NCBI GenBank assembly: GCA_021155205.1
Contig: JAJNPS010000009.1
Span: 1 to 64,000 of the forward strand
Length of the DNA: 64,000 nucleotides
Reading direction: 5' to 3'
From: Rhodobacterales bacterium
Lineage (GTDB): Bacteria > Pseudomonadota > Alphaproteobacteria > Rhodobacterales > Rhodobacteraceae
Both the position numbers and the translations under genes were made by a program. The notes beneath the pieces were generated by a model, which was given only the letters and a program-made list of their open reading frames with translations, did no database searches and was not told where the DNA came from. Shown one piece after another: positions 52,015-63,266 of the stretch. Within the stretch, counting starts at the first letter, position 1, and every line of letters starts with the position of its first letter.

Positions 52015-53448
52015 ATGGATTACGGATTCACCACGGCGGCCTATGTCGTTGCAGCGGTGCTGTTCATCCTGTCCCTGGGGGGACTGAGCGGGCAGGAAAG
52101 CGCCAAACGCGCGGTCTGGTACGGCATAGCGGGCATGGCGCTGGCGGTGCTGGCGACGCTTTCAGGGCCTGGATCGGGCAACTGGCTGATTTCGCTGGTG
52201 ATGATCGCGGGGGGCGGGGCGATCGGCTGGGTCGTGGCACAGCGCGTGCAGATGACGGAGATGCCGCAACTGGTGGCCGCGATGCACAGCCTTGTCGGCC
52301 TTGCGGCGGTGTTCATCGGGTTCAACACCCATGCCGAACTGGTCCGTGTCGCGGGCATGGACGAAGCGGCGCGCGCGGCGCTGGACGGCTTTGCCGCAGT
52401 AGTCGCCGACAAGACCGGAGTGGAGATCACGATCCTGCGGGTCGAGACGTTCCTTGGCGTGTTCATCGGGGCGGTGACATTCACCGGATCGGTCATCGCC
52501 TTTGGCAAGCTGGCAGGCAAGGTGGACGGCAAGGCGAAAAAGCTGCCGGGCGGGCATCTGCTGAATGCGGGTGCGGCGCTGATCTCGGTCATCCTGTTGA
52601 TCGTCTACCTCAATACCGGGTCGACCGTCGCGCTGATCGGCATGACGGTGGCGGCGTTCTTCATCGGCTATCACCTGATCATGGGGATCGGCGGGGCGGA
52701 CATGCCGGTCGTGGTCTCGATGCTGAACAGCTATTCCGGCTGGGCGGCGGCGGCGATCGGGTTCTCGCTGGCGAATGACCTCTTGATCGTGGTCGGCGCG
52801 CTGGTGGGGTCTTCGGGCGCGATCCTGTCCTACATCATGTGCAAGGCGATGAACCGCAGCTTTGTCAGCGTGATCCTTGGCGGTTTTGGCGGCACCACCG
52901 GACCCGCGCAGGAAATCACCGGCGAGCAGATCGCCATCGACACCGAAGGGGTCGCCGCGGCGCTGAACGATGCCGACAGCATCATCATCATCCCCGGCTA
53001 CGGCATGGCGGTGGCGCAGGCGCAGCAGTCGGTCAGCGAACTGACGCGCAAGCTGCGCGCGCGCGGCAAGACCGTACGGTTCGCCATCCATCCGGTCGCG
53101 GGGCGTCTGCCCGGCCACATGAACGTCCTTCTGGCCGAGGCCAAGGTTCCTTACGACATCGTGCTGGAGATGGACGAGATCAACGAGGACTTTCCGTCCA
53201 CGGATGTCGCCATCGTCATCGGCTCGAACGACATCGTGAACCCGGCAGCACAGGAAGACCCCAACAGCCCCATCGCGGGGATGCCGGTGCTGGAATGCTG
53301 GAAGGCCAAACAGGTCTTCGTGTCCAAGCGCGGGCAGGGGACGGGCTATTCGGGGATCGAGAACCCGCTGTTCTATAAAGAAAACACCCGGATGTTCTAC
53401 GGCGATGCGAAGAAGAGCCTGGATGCGTTGCTGCCGATGATCGACTGA
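52015..53448 (+). CDS. pntB: NAD(P) transhydrogenase beta subunit
   Basis: A 477-residue membrane subunit. About nine membrane segments fill residues 1-280, and the NADP-binding domain III follows, with IIIIPGYGMAVAQAQQSVSEL and FAIHPVAGRLPGHMNVLLAEA. The C-terminal EDPNSPIAGMPVLECWKAKQ and VSKRGQGTGYSGIENPLFY are diagnostic. It completes the proton channel and NADPH site with PntA. In a phototroph it can balance redox under light. Confidence 0.96.
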   Translation: MDYGFTTAAYVVAAVLFILSLGGLSGQESAKRAVWYGIAGMALAVLATLSGPGSGNWLISLVMIAGGGAIGWVVAQRVQMTEMPQLVAAMHSLVGLAAVFIGFNTHAELVRVAGMDEAARAALDGFAAVVADKTGVEITILRVETFLGVFIGAVTFTGSVIAFGKLAGKVDGKAKKLPGGHLLNAGAALISVILLIVYLNTGSTVALIGMTVAAFFIGYHLIMGIGGADMPVVVSMLNSYSGWAAAAIGFSLANDLLIVVGALVGSSGAILSYIMCKAMNRSFVSVILGGFGGTTGPAQEITGEQIAIDTEGVAAALNDADSIIIIPGYGMAVAQAQQSVSELTRKLRARGKTVRFAIHPVAGRLPGHMNVLLAEAKVPYDIVLEMDEINEDFPSTDVAIVIGSNDIVNPAAQEDPNSPIAGMPVLECWKAKQVFVSKRGQGTGYSGIENPLFYKENTRMFYGDAKKSLDALLPMID

Positions 53449-53476
53449 ACCCTCTGCGAAACTGCAACACCTGCAC

Positions 53477-53494
53477 GGCATACGGATGTATGCC
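53477..53494 (+). terminator. Short hairpin after pntB
   Basis: GGCATAC (53477-53483) pairs with GTATGCC (53488-53494) over four bases, 29 bases after the pntB stop. Only a weak T-tract follows, so it may be a poor terminator or a regulatory palindrome for the next gene. Confidence 0.35.
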
Positions 53495-53562
53495 TTCAAA
53501 ATGCTGGATTGCCGGTATCAGTGGCCCTAACTATCGGAAATCCTTGACCGAAAGTTCCCGCC

Positions 53563-54846
53563 ATGCCGCCCATTCCCGATCATCCCTTGCGCTATGCCAC
53601 CGTGAACGAGTTGCATGCGCGCCCCTTTCCTGTACTCGCGGCCCCCTGCACGGCGGTCTATGTCGCGATCAAGGAACCCGTCGAGGCCGCAAACCGCGAC
53701 CGCGCACGGGACCGGGCGCATCTCTTGGCACTTCTCGACCGGCATGCCTCGGCCCATCCGCAGCCCGACGCCACACATTTCTCGGGGCCGATCGGGCGGT
53801 CGGAACTGAAATGGGAAAGCCATACCGAGTTCGTGACCTATTCGGCCTTTACGCCGGGCGTTTCGCGCCGCCCCTTTGACCCCGCCGAGGCCGAGGTGTT
53901 CCCCGAGGACTGGCTGGCAGACGCGCCCGGCAAAAGGCTGACATCCGTGCTCATCCGCGTCGAGGTGATGCCCGATGACGAAAATTCGGTGCTGGCCAAA
54001 GTGGAACACTGGTTCGTGCCGGAAAGCCTGGCGATATCACGTGTGGTGGATGGTGCCGCCATCGTCGCGGGCGATTTCCGCATTGATCCCGCGGGCCATA
54101 TGCGGTTTGCGGTCTTTGTCCGTCCCGGCACCGGCGAGCGGCGGATCGGCCGCATCGTGCAGCGTCTGTGCGAGATCGAGACCTATCGCGCGATGTCGAT
54201 GCTGGGGCTGATGCGGTCGCGAGACCTGACATCGCGCCTGAACGTCCTTGACCCGCGGCTGACGGCGCTGGTGTCGGGACTGGACCGCGCCGAGGGGCGG
54301 CCTGAAGAGGCGCTGCATGATCTGCTGATGATCTCTGCGGAGCTGGAGGTGCTGGCGGTGCAGTTCTTTTTCCGCTTTGGCGCGACCGGGGCCTATGAGG
54401 CCATCGTGAACCAGCGGATCGAGGTCCTGCGCGAGGAACGCCTGCAGGGCCGCCAGACCTTCGGCGAGTTCATGATGCGCCGCTATGATCCGGCGATGCG
54501 CACCGTCAAGTCGGCCGAAGGGCGGCTGAAGGCGATGGCCGAACGCGCCGAACGCGCGGCGGAACTGCTCCGCACGCGGGTCGATGTGGAACGGTCGGCG
54601 CAGAACCAGCTATTGCTGAAGTCCATGGACCAGCGCGCCGATGTTCAGTTGCGCCTGCAGCGCACGGTCGAGGGGCTTTCGGTGGTGGCGATCAGCTATT
54701 ATGCGGTCAACCTGGCCGCCTATGCGTTGAAACCCCTGGCCGAGAGCGTCGGTCTGGGCACGACAGGATTGATGGCGATCCTGGCGCCGCTGGTTCTGGC
54801 AGGCGTCTGGCTGATGGTGCGCCGCATCCGGACGCATCTGCAATAG
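53563..54846 (+). CDS. DUF3422 family membrane protein
   Basis: A 427-residue protein of the DUF3422 family, common in Rhodobacterales and other proteobacteria. It starts with HPLRYATVNELHARPFPVL, has WESHTEFVTYS and LKWESH-type family blocks, a long helical part (residues about 230-370), and two membrane helices at the C-terminus (VVAISYYAVNLAAYAL and LMAILAPLVLAGVWLMV). Function is unknown. The C-terminal hairpin suggests inner-membrane anchoring with a large cytoplasmic head. It converges with the peptide transporter operon, four bases apart. Confidence 0.85.
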   Translation: MPPIPDHPLRYATVNELHARPFPVLAAPCTAVYVAIKEPVEAANRDRARDRAHLLALLDRHASAHPQPDATHFSGPIGRSELKWESHTEFVTYSAFTPGVSRRPFDPAEAEVFPEDWLADAPGKRLTSVLIRVEVMPDDENSVLAKVEHWFVPESLAISRVVDGAAIVAGDFRIDPAGHMRFAVFVRPGTGERRIGRIVQRLCEIETYRAMSMLGLMRSRDLTSRLNVLDPRLTALVSGLDRAEGRPEEALHDLLMISAELEVLAVQFFFRFGATGAYEAIVNQRIEVLREERLQGRQTFGEFMMRRYDPAMRTVKSAEGRLKAMAERAERAAELLRTRVDVERSAQNQLLLKSMDQRADVQLRLQRTVEGLSVVAISYYAVNLAAYALKPLAESVGLGTTGLMAILAPLVLAGVWLMVRRIRTHLQ

Positions 54847-54850
54847 CGCC

Positions 54851-55762
54851 CTACCGCCCGCGAATCCTCGGATCCAGCGCGTCGCGCAATCCGTCGCCGA
54901 TGTAATTCACCGACAGCACCGTCAGCGAGATCGCAAGCCCCGGCCAGATCACCCGTTCGGGATAGACCTGCATGTATTGCAGGGCGTCGTACAACAGCCG
55001 CCCCCAGGTCGGGAAATCCGGCGGAAACCCGAGGCCAAGGAAGGACAGCACCGATTCCGTGATGATCGCGCCGGCGATTTCCAGCGTTGCCGCCACCATC
55101 ACGGGCGAGATCACGTTGGGCAGGATATGGCGCAGGATGATGCCAAGGGGGGCCGTGCCGATGGACCGCGCGGCCAGCACGTATTCGCGTTCCTTCAGCG
55201 CCAGCACCTCGCCCCGCACGATGCGGGCGGTCTGCATCCACGAAGTGATGCCGATGGCAAAGACGATCAGCACAAAGGCACCCAGCTCTGGTCCGATCAT
55301 CCCCGCGATGCGGTCGCGAAACAGCATCACCATGACCAGCAAAAGCGGGATCAGTGGCAATGCCAGGAACATGTCGGTCAGTCGCATCAGGGGGCCGTCA
55401 ATGCGGCGGAAAAACCCGGCCAGGATGCCGACCAGCGTGCCAAGGGTGATCGCGATGGCCATGGCGACGAACCCGACCGCCAGCGAGATGCGCCCCGCGA
55501 GCATCATCCGCGCCAGCATGTCGCGGCCCAACTGGTCCGTGCCCAGCGGGAACCGCAAGCTTGGCCCCTGGTTCTTCAACTTGATCGCCTGCGCCACCGA
55601 CAGCTTTTCCGGCACCCAGAGATAGGGTCCGATCAGCACGGCCAGCGTCAGGATGCCCAGCACGATCAGCCCGAACAGCGCCCCCTTGTGGGTGCGGAAC
55701 TGCTGCCAGATCGCGCGGCGCTGGCTGACGGCCTTGGGCAGTAAGGCGGCAGCATCAGTCAT
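54851..55762 (-). CDS. Peptide ABC transporter permease (DppC/OppC type)
   Basis: A 303-residue inner-membrane permease with six hydrophobic segments. It has the N-terminal OppC_N part (FRTHKGALFGLIVLGILTLAV), FPLGTDQLGRDMLARMMLAGR, and the EAA-like loop VLAARSIGTAPLGIILRHILPN. It pairs with the DppB-type permease, whose end it overlaps by eight bases. It is the last gene of the five-gene operon on this strand. Confidence 0.92.
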   Translation of the reverse strand: MTDAAALLPKAVSQRRAIWQQFRTHKGALFGLIVLGILTLAVLIGPYLWVPEKLSVAQAIKLKNQGPSLRFPLGTDQLGRDMLARMMLAGRISLAVGFVAMAIAITLGTLVGILAGFFRRIDGPLMRLTDMFLALPLIPLLLVMVMLFRDRIAGMIGPELGAFVLIVFAIGITSWMQTARIVRGEVLALKEREYVLAARSIGTAPLGIILRHILPNVISPVMVAATLEIAGAIITESVLSFLGLGFPPDFPTWGRLLYDALQYMQVYPERVIWPGLAISLTVLSVNYIGDGLRDALDPRIRGR

Positions 55763-56762
55763 AGCGGATCCTCGGGTCGAGAAGGCCGTAAAGAATGTCG
55801 GCGATCAGGTTGAACAGCACGATCAGCACGGCAAAGATGAAGGCCAGCGTCTGCACCATCGGCAGGTCGCTGGCCTGGATCGCCCCGATCAGGGCGGCAC
55901 CGATGCCGTTCACCCCGAACAGGTTCTCGGTCACGATGGCGCCGCCAAAGATGGCGGGAATGCCAAGTGCGATGACCGTCACGACCGGGATCAGGGAATT
56001 GCGCAGCACATGGCGCAGGATCACCGTCCGTTCCGGCATCCCCTTGGCGCGGGCGGTGCGGACATAGTCCTGTCCCATGTTGTCCAGCATGGACGAGCGC
56101 ATGAACCGGCTGATCGCGGCGGCATTGGCCAGGCCCAGCGTCATCACCGGCAGGGCCATCTGTCGGACCTGCCGCAGCAAACTGTCCCAGTCGGTCACGT
56201 TCAGGTTGGTGTCGTACTTGGTCGGAAACCAGCCCAGCCAGACGGCAAATACGATGATGAAAAGGGTGCCGGAAAAGAATGTCGGCACCGAAAACCCGAT
56301 CATCGCGAAAAGGGTGCCCGCCTGGTCGAACCATGAATACTGGCGATAGGCGGAATAGATGCCGATCGGCAGCGCGATCAGGATGCCGACGATATAGGCC
56401 GTGCCGATGACCGTCAGGGTCTGCGGGATGCGCTGACCGATGATGGCAAAGACGGGGCTGCGCGACTGCCAGGACAGGATGCGCTGTTCGCCGCCCGCAA
56501 GGCTGGTGCCGAACCAGCCGTCGATCAGATAGGCGGGTTCGACCCAGAAGAACTGGCGCAACCACAGGAAGTAACGAAAAAAGACCGGCTGATCCGCCCC
56601 CAGCGCCTCCATCATGCGGCGGCGCACATCGGGCGGGACTGTCAGGGGAATTTGCGACATCGGCGAGCCGGGGGCCAGATCGACCAGGAGAAAGATCACC
56701 AGGCTGATCACCAGCAGGGTGGGAATGGCCAGCAAAAGCCTGCGAAGCGTGAAGGTCAGCAT
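55755..56762 (-). CDS. Peptide ABC transporter permease (DppB/OppB type)
   Basis: A 335-residue permease with six membrane segments. The start FTLRRLLLAIPTLLVISLVIF and the loop DYVRTARAKGMPERTVILRHVLRNSLIPVV are typical of DppB. A long periplasmic loop (about 60-115) is slightly extended compared with E. coli. It lies between the binding-protein gene and the DppC-type gene and forms the channel with the latter. Confidence 0.92.
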   Translation of the reverse strand: MLTFTLRRLLLAIPTLLVISLVIFLLVDLAPGSPMSQIPLTVPPDVRRRMMEALGADQPVFFRYFLWLRQFFWVEPAYLIDGWFGTSLAGGEQRILSWQSRSPVFAIIGQRIPQTLTVIGTAYIVGILIALPIGIYSAYRQYSWFDQAGTLFAMIGFSVPTFFSGTLFIIVFAVWLGWFPTKYDTNLNVTDWDSLLRQVRQMALPVMTLGLANAAAISRFMRSSMLDNMGQDYVRTARAKGMPERTVILRHVLRNSLIPVVTVIALGIPAIFGGAIVTENLFGVNGIGAALIGAIQASDLPMVQTLAFIFAVLIVLFNLIADILYGLLDPRIRYD

Positions 56763-56844
56763 CGGCGGGGACGCCTTGGATCAAGAAGGGGAACGGCAGG
56801 ATCAAGGCGGCGGGACCGGCGAACCGGCCCCGCCAGGACTTCGA

Positions 56845-58541
56845 TCACTTGACCCGGAACCAGTCCGCAACGTTCCAAAGCTCGGAATCCCAGGCGTTGA
56901 TCTGCACGCCGCCAAGAGCGTTGGAATGCGCAGACAGGGTGCCACGGTGGACCAGCGGGATGATGACCATGCTGTCTTTGGTCAGCATGTCGTTCATCTT
57001 TTTGGCAAGTTCCGCGCGCTTTGCTTCGTCGCGTGTGCTGCTAAGTTCAACCACCAGGGCATCATAAGCCGGGTCGCAGAAGCGGTTGATGTTCTGGCCT
57101 TGCCATTGCGTTTCGGGCTTTGGTGCCTTGTCGCAGGCATATTGTGCCAGATAGGTTTCAGGGTCCGTGCCGTTGAAGTTGTTGGCATACATTTCCACGT
57201 CGGCGTAAAACTTTTCGAACGTATCGGGCGAACCTGCATCGCCACCAAAGAACACGCCCGGATCAATGGCTTTCAGTTCGACCTGAACGCCCAGTTCGGT
57301 CCACCAATCCTTGATCAGTGCCTGGAAATCCTGACGGATCGGGTTGACCGTGGTCTGATACAGGATCGACAGTTTCTTGCCATCCTTTTCGCGGATGCCG
57401 TCGGCACCAACGATCCAGCCCGCGGTTTCCAGCAGGGCTTTGGCACCTTCCATATCCTGCGCGAGACAGCCGGTGTTGTCCGATGCGTAAAGGGCTGGTG
57501 CAGGCACCAGATTGCAGGTGGGCGCCCCGCCGGCGCCGTAGCCCACTTCGACCAGGATTTGGCGGTCGATCGCCATCGACAGCGCCTTGCGCACATTCAC
57601 ATCCGTCAGAATTGGATGCGGCTGCGCAGCGGTGGACCGCTTACCTTCGGGCAGATCGGGGGACGGGTCCGTCAAGTTGATCTCAAGTCGCTCGACAAGG
57701 CTGCCAAAAGCCACAACAAACTGACCTTTTCCATCGACGGTCATCGCAGCCTGGCTATCCGGCGGGATCTGCGTGTTCCAGGCGTAGTCAAATTCGCCGG
57801 TTTGCATCACGGCGCGGGCCGATCCTTCGGCATCCCCGCCACCCTTGATTGTGGCTGTCGCAAAGGCTGGCTTTGCCGGATCGCGGTATTCCGGGTTGGC
57901 TTCCATCGACACGGTGTCATTGACGGTGAATGCGGTCACGCGGAAGGGGCCAGTGCCGATTGGGCCAAAGTTCTGATCCGTGCAGGTTGGCGCGGCGGCC
58001 CCGAGGCAGGCCGCAAACTGCGCCTTTTGCAGAACCGGCGACTGATTGCCGGCAAAGGCTGCAAACGGGTTTGGTTTGGGCGCCGCAAAGGTGATCTTCA
58101 CCGTTGCAGCGTCGACCGCTTCGACCGACGAAATGCCGTCGAACTTGGTCAATTGCGCGCAACCGCCAGCGGGATCGGTGCAATACTGGTAAGTAAACAC
58201 CACGTCATCTGCCGTCACCGGGGTGCCGTCAGACCATTTCAGGTCGGGCAGCAGTTTGTAGGTTATGGTGGTCAGATCCTCGGAAATACCGCCATTGGCG
58301 ACGGTTGGAACTTCGGTGACAAGTTTGGCGATGAGCGCGCCATTGTTGTCAAACCCGACAAGCGGCTCGACAATCATCGAGGATGCCAGCAGGTCTTTGG
58401 TGCCATCGGAAAGATAAGGGTTCAAGATCGAGACGGCTTGCGGGAAGGTCAGCTTCACCTCGCCGTCCGTGCCGCGCTCGGCAAAGGCGGCGGGCGCCAG
58501 CACAAAGGCGCAGGCTGCCCCCAGAAGGGCTGTTTTCAGTT

Positions 58542-58545
<4 letters not shown>
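56845..58545 (-). CDS. Peptide/nickel-type ABC transporter substrate-binding protein
   Basis: A 566-residue periplasmic SBP_bac_5 protein with a clear signal peptide (KLKTALLGAACAFVLAPAAFA). Family blocks are YKLLPDLKWSDGTPVTADDV and NVRKALSMAIDRQILVEVGYG. The ligand may be an oligopeptide or other amide; two M20 hydrolases nearby suggest N-acylated or peptide substrates (inference). The start overlaps the stop of the upstream ATPase gene (ATGA at 58542-58545). Confidence 0.9.
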
Positions 58546-59595
<1,050 letters not shown>

Positions 59596-59603
<8 letters not shown>

Positions 59604-60615
59604 GGGCCGTCTCCGGTGCCGGAGCCGTCCAGTGACAGGCAACGTCATGGCCCTGGCCGATCGGCATCCCGTCAATCGCGCGCCGGGCCGGGTTGGCGCG
59701 GTCACAGGCGTCAAAACGGTGGTGGCAGCGGTCGCGGAACGGGCAGGCCGCGGGCGCCGCGGTCAGGATCGGGGGTTGCCCTTCGATCACGCGCAGGCGC
59801 GCCTCGCGCGGGCCGGACATCGCCGGAATGGTTTTCAACAGGGCGCGGGTATAGGGATGCTGCGGATTGGCGAACAAGTCCCGCACGGGCGCGTGTTCGG
59901 CGACCTGGCCTGCATACATGACGATCACCCGGTCGGCGATGCCTGCAATCACGCCAAGGTCATGGGTGATCCAGATGATCGCCATGCCAAGCTTCTGGCG
60001 CAGGTCCTTGACCAGTTCCAGGATCTGCGCCTGGATCGTGACATCCAGTGCCGTCGTCGGTTCATCCGCGATCAGCACGTCAGGGTCGCAGGCCAGCGCG
60101 ATGGCGATCATCACACGCTGACGCATGCCACCCGAAAACTGGTGCGGATAGGCGTCAAGGCGGCGGCGGGCATCGGGGATGCCAACCAGATCCAGAAGTT
60201 CCGCCGCGCGCGTCCGGGCTTGATCGCGGGTCATCCCCATATGTTCGATCAGGGGTTCGCAGATCTGGAAGCCGACGGTGAATACCGGGTTCAAGGAGGT
60301 CATCGGGTCCTGGAACACGAACCCGACCCTGGCGCCGCGCACACCGCGCAGGTCGTCGGCGTCAAGGCGCAGCACATCGCGGCCCGCCAGCAGCACCTGG
60401 CCTTCGCGGATGTCCGCCGGGGGCGACGGCAAAAGGCGGATCAGCGACATCATTGTCACCGATTTTCCCGACCCGCTTTCGCCGACCACGCCCAAAAGTT
60501 CACCGCGCCGCAGATGAAAGCTGACCGAGTTCACCGCATGGATTTCGCCCCCGCGCGTGCGAAAGACGGTCTTCAGTCCCTTCACATCAAGAACGGTCTC
60601 GCCCCCATCGGGCAT
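59596..60615 (-). CDS. Peptide ABC transporter ATP-binding protein (OppD/DppD type)
   Basis: A 339-residue ATPase, first gene of the operon. Walker A is GESGSGKSV, with Val in place of the usual Thr after the Lys-Ser pair, as in many OppD proteins. The signature is FSGGMRQRVMIAIALA and Walker B VLIADEPTTALDVT. The C-terminal CPFRDRCHHRFDACDRANP, then ACH, is the cluster-type cysteine region. It is divergent from the argE-like gene across 246 bases, so both may share control. Confidence 0.93.
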
Positions 60616-60826
60616 GCAGCATTCCCCGCGACTGTTAGGTATTGTTTTTCTTTTGTTTTTGCGCAGGCCTTGCCAGGAGGCGGGCCGCGTCTGCGATAAC
60701 TGTTTCCGATTTTTCGTCCCCTAGCAATCCTGTTTCTTGGCCGGGAGACAGGGCTTTCTTGCGTTACAATGGCGGGTTGGCGCGACATTCTGCCAGATAT
60801 TGACATGGGGTCGGGTGCGTCACAGG

Positions 60827-60847
60827 TTTGCCACTACATCTGGCAAA
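60827..60847. promoter_or_regulatory. Inverted repeat upstream of the argE-like gene
   Basis: TTTGCC (60827-60832) and GGCAAA (60842-60847) form an inverted repeat with a nine-base spacer, 15 bases before the ATG at 60862. A wider pair, GCCAGAT (60792-60798) and ATCTGGC (60838-60844), overlaps it. This may be an operator shared with the transporter. The gap also has a T-rich stretch near 60643-60660. Confidence 0.3.
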
Positions 60848-60861
60848 GGGCAGGCCCCGAT

Positions 60862-62019
60862 ATGGAGCATCTGACGCCGCGTCAGCTTTTGGACCGGCTG
60901 GTGGCTTTTCCGACCGTCAGCCGGGCGTCCAATCTTGACCTGGTCGACTGGCTGGACGGTTATCTTGGCGGCCATGGCATCGTCACGCACCGCCACTGGA
61001 ACGAGGATCGCCGCAAGGCTGCGCTGATGGCGCATGCCGGGCCGATGGTGCCGGGCGCGGTGGTGCTGTCGGGGCATTCGGACGTGGTGCCGGTGGACGG
61101 GCAGGACTGGACATCGGACCCCTGGACGGTGCGCGAACAGGGCGGGCGGCTTTACGGGCGTGGCACCTGCGACATGAAGGGCTATGTGGCGCTGGCGGTC
61201 TGGGCGCTGGTCGAGGCGCACAGGTCCGGCATGCGCAGGCCCGTGCAACTGGCGCTGAGCTATGACGAGGAATTGGGCTGCACCGGCGCGCCGCCGATGA
61301 TCGAGACGCTGAAATCGGTCCTGCCGATGGGGCAACTGGCCCTGATCGGCGAGCCGTCCGAGATGAAGGTGATCACCGGCCACAAGGGCGGCACAGGGTT
61401 TCATGTCCACGTCAAGGGCTTTGAAGTGCATTCCAGTCTCATGCCCTACGGGGTCAGCGCGATCATGGAAGGCGCGCGCCTGATCGGCTGGATCAATGAC
61501 CGCAATGCCGAATTGCAGGCGGCAACCCCGGCCAGCCTGGCGGCTGAGTTCGACCCGCCCTTCACGACCTTGCATGTCGGCACGATTTCGGGTGGCACCG
61601 CCAACAACATCACCGCCGCCGACTGCCGGTTTGCCATCGACACCCGTGTCGTGCCGGGCGAGGACCTTGAAGGCTGGGCGCAGCGCATCGAGGCCGAGGC
61701 GATGCGGCTGGATGCCGAGATCCGGGCGCGCCGCCCCGAAGCGGGTGTGGCACTGCGGCGGTTCTTCGGCGTGCCGCCCTTGCTGCCGGAAACCGACGGT
61801 CCGGCCGAGGCGCTGGCGCGCGCGCTGACGGGCGACAAAGCGACGGGCGTGGTCAGCTATGGCACCGAGGCTGGGCAGTTCCAGCTGGCAGGCTATTCCG
61901 CCGTGGTCTGCGGGCCGGGCTCCATCGCGCAGGCGCACCAGCCGGATGAATACATCGACCTCGCGCAGTTTCAGGCGGGCCATGTCTTCATGCGCCGTCT
62001 GGTTGCGGCGCTGGCGTGA
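60862..62019 (+). CDS. argE: M20-family acetylornithine deacetylase-like hydrolase
   Basis: A 385-residue zinc hydrolase. Metal and catalytic residues are seen in VLSGHSDVVPVDGQDW, GRGTCDMKGYVALAVWAL and LSYDEELGCTGAPPM, and the final metal histidine in IAQAHQPDEYIDL. The sequence fits ArgE-type deacetylases, which remove acetyl from N-acetylornithine. Its place opposite a peptide transporter suggests it may instead act on imported N-acyl amino acids. The start is set at ATG 60862; the frame is open to 60769 but upstream residues look non-coding. Confidence 0.88.
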   Translation: MEHLTPRQLLDRLVAFPTVSRASNLDLVDWLDGYLGGHGIVTHRHWNEDRRKAALMAHAGPMVPGAVVLSGHSDVVPVDGQDWTSDPWTVREQGGRLYGRGTCDMKGYVALAVWALVEAHRSGMRRPVQLALSYDEELGCTGAPPMIETLKSVLPMGQLALIGEPSEMKVITGHKGGTGFHVHVKGFEVHSSLMPYGVSAIMEGARLIGWINDRNAELQAATPASLAAEFDPPFTTLHVGTISGGTANNITAADCRFAIDTRVVPGEDLEGWAQRIEAEAMRLDAEIRARRPEAGVALRRFFGVPPLLPETDGPAEALARALTGDKATGVVSYGTEAGQFQLAGYSAVVCGPGSIAQAHQPDEYIDLAQFQAGHVFMRRLVAALA

Positions 62020-62088
62020 CCGGCCAGCCGCCTTGCGCCTGCCGCGCAATTGGCACAGCATTGGGACAACCCGAAAAGGACCAGGCCC

Positions 62089-63255
62089 ATGCCCGTCAAG
62101 AACCGCTTTGCCGAAATGCTGCCCGAGATCACCGCCTGGAGGCATGATTTCCACGCCCATCCCGAACTTTTGTTCGACACCCACCGCACCTCGGCGCGGG
62201 TGGCGGACCTGCTGCGGTCGTTTGGCTGTGACGAAGTGGCGACCGGCATCGGGCGCACCGGCGTTGTCGGTGTGATCCGGGGACGGACCGACCGCAAGGG
62301 CCGCGTCATCGGCCTGCGCGCCGACATGGACGCGCTGCCGATCACCGAGGCGACGGGGCTGGCCTATGCCTCGACCGTTCCGGGGCGAATGCATGCCTGC
62401 GGGCACGACGGCCATACCGCGATGCTGCTCGGGGCGGCGAAATACCTGGCCGAAACGCGGAATTTCGACGGCACGACCGTGGTCATCTTTCAGCCGGCCG
62501 AAGAGGGCGGCGGCGGCGGGCGCGAGATGGTGGCCGACGGCATGATGACCCGCTGGGGCATCCAGGAGGTTTACGGCATGCACAACTGGCCCGGCCTGCC
62601 GGTGGGTGAATTCGCCATCCGGCCGGGGGCGACGATGGCCGCCGCCGATTACATCGACATCACGGTGACGGGCAGGGGCGGCCATGCGGCCTACCCGCAT
62701 GACTGCATCGACACCACGGTCGTTGCAGCCCATATCATCGTGGCGCTGCAGACCATTGTGTCGCGCAATGCCGACCCGCTGGCCTGTCTGGTGGTGTCGG
62801 TCTGCACGGTGGAGACCGACAGCAGCGCCCGCAATGTGATCCCGCAGGCCGTGCGGATGTCTGGCACCGTGCGCACGATGGACCCGCGGGTGCAGGACAT
62901 GGCCGAACGGCGCATCGCCGAGATCGTTGAAGGCACCGCCCGGACCTTTGGCGCGGTGGCGACGCTGACCTATACCCGCAACTACCCCGCCACCGTGAAC
63001 ACGCCAGAAAACACCGGCTATGCGGTCGATGTCGCCCGTGCGGTGTCGGGCCGCGTCGATCCGATGTACCCCCCCAGCATGGGGGCCGAGGATTTCAGTT
63101 TCATGCTGAACGAACGGCCCGGAGCCTATATCTTTCTGGGCAATGGCGACACCGCCAATGTGCATCACCCCGCCTATACCTTTGACGACGCGGCCCTGCC
63201 GTTCGGGGCAAGCTGGTATGCCGGGATGGTCGAGACGCGGATGCCGGTCGCCTGA
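62089..63255 (+). CDS. M20-family amidohydrolase (hippurate hydrolase/aminoacylase type)
   Basis: A 388-residue metal-dependent amidase. Key blocks are WRHDFHAHPELLFDTHRTS, GLRADMDALPITEATG, MHACGHDGHTAMLLGAAKYL and FQPAEEGGGGGREMV, with MGAEDFSFMLNERPGAYIFLGNG at the C-terminus. Such enzymes split N-acyl amino acids or hippurate. It starts 69 bases after the argE-like gene on the same strand, so the two form a pair likely to work with the peptide transporter. Confidence 0.92.
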   Translation: MPVKNRFAEMLPEITAWRHDFHAHPELLFDTHRTSARVADLLRSFGCDEVATGIGRTGVVGVIRGRTDRKGRVIGLRADMDALPITEATGLAYASTVPGRMHACGHDGHTAMLLGAAKYLAETRNFDGTTVVIFQPAEEGGGGGREMVADGMMTRWGIQEVYGMHNWPGLPVGEFAIRPGATMAAADYIDITVTGRGGHAAYPHDCIDTTVVAAHIIVALQTIVSRNADPLACLVVSVCTVETDSSARNVIPQAVRMSGTVRTMDPRVQDMAERRIAEIVEGTARTFGAVATLTYTRNYPATVNTPENTGYAVDVARAVSGRVDPMYPPSMGAEDFSFMLNERPGAYIFLGNGDTANVHHPAYTFDDAALPFGASWYAGMVETRMPVA

Positions 63256-63266
63256 CGGACCTTGGA

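Noticed and set aside
50136..52016. 626-codon minus-strand frame opposite pntA
   Set aside because: Only its last 18 codons, as a separate start, are of any interest; the rest is His/Arg-rich shadow of pntA.
60820..63168. 782-codon minus-strand frame across both M20 genes
   Set aside because: Shadow frame with repeated Gly/Arg/His; both M20 genes on the plus strand have intact metal-binding motifs.
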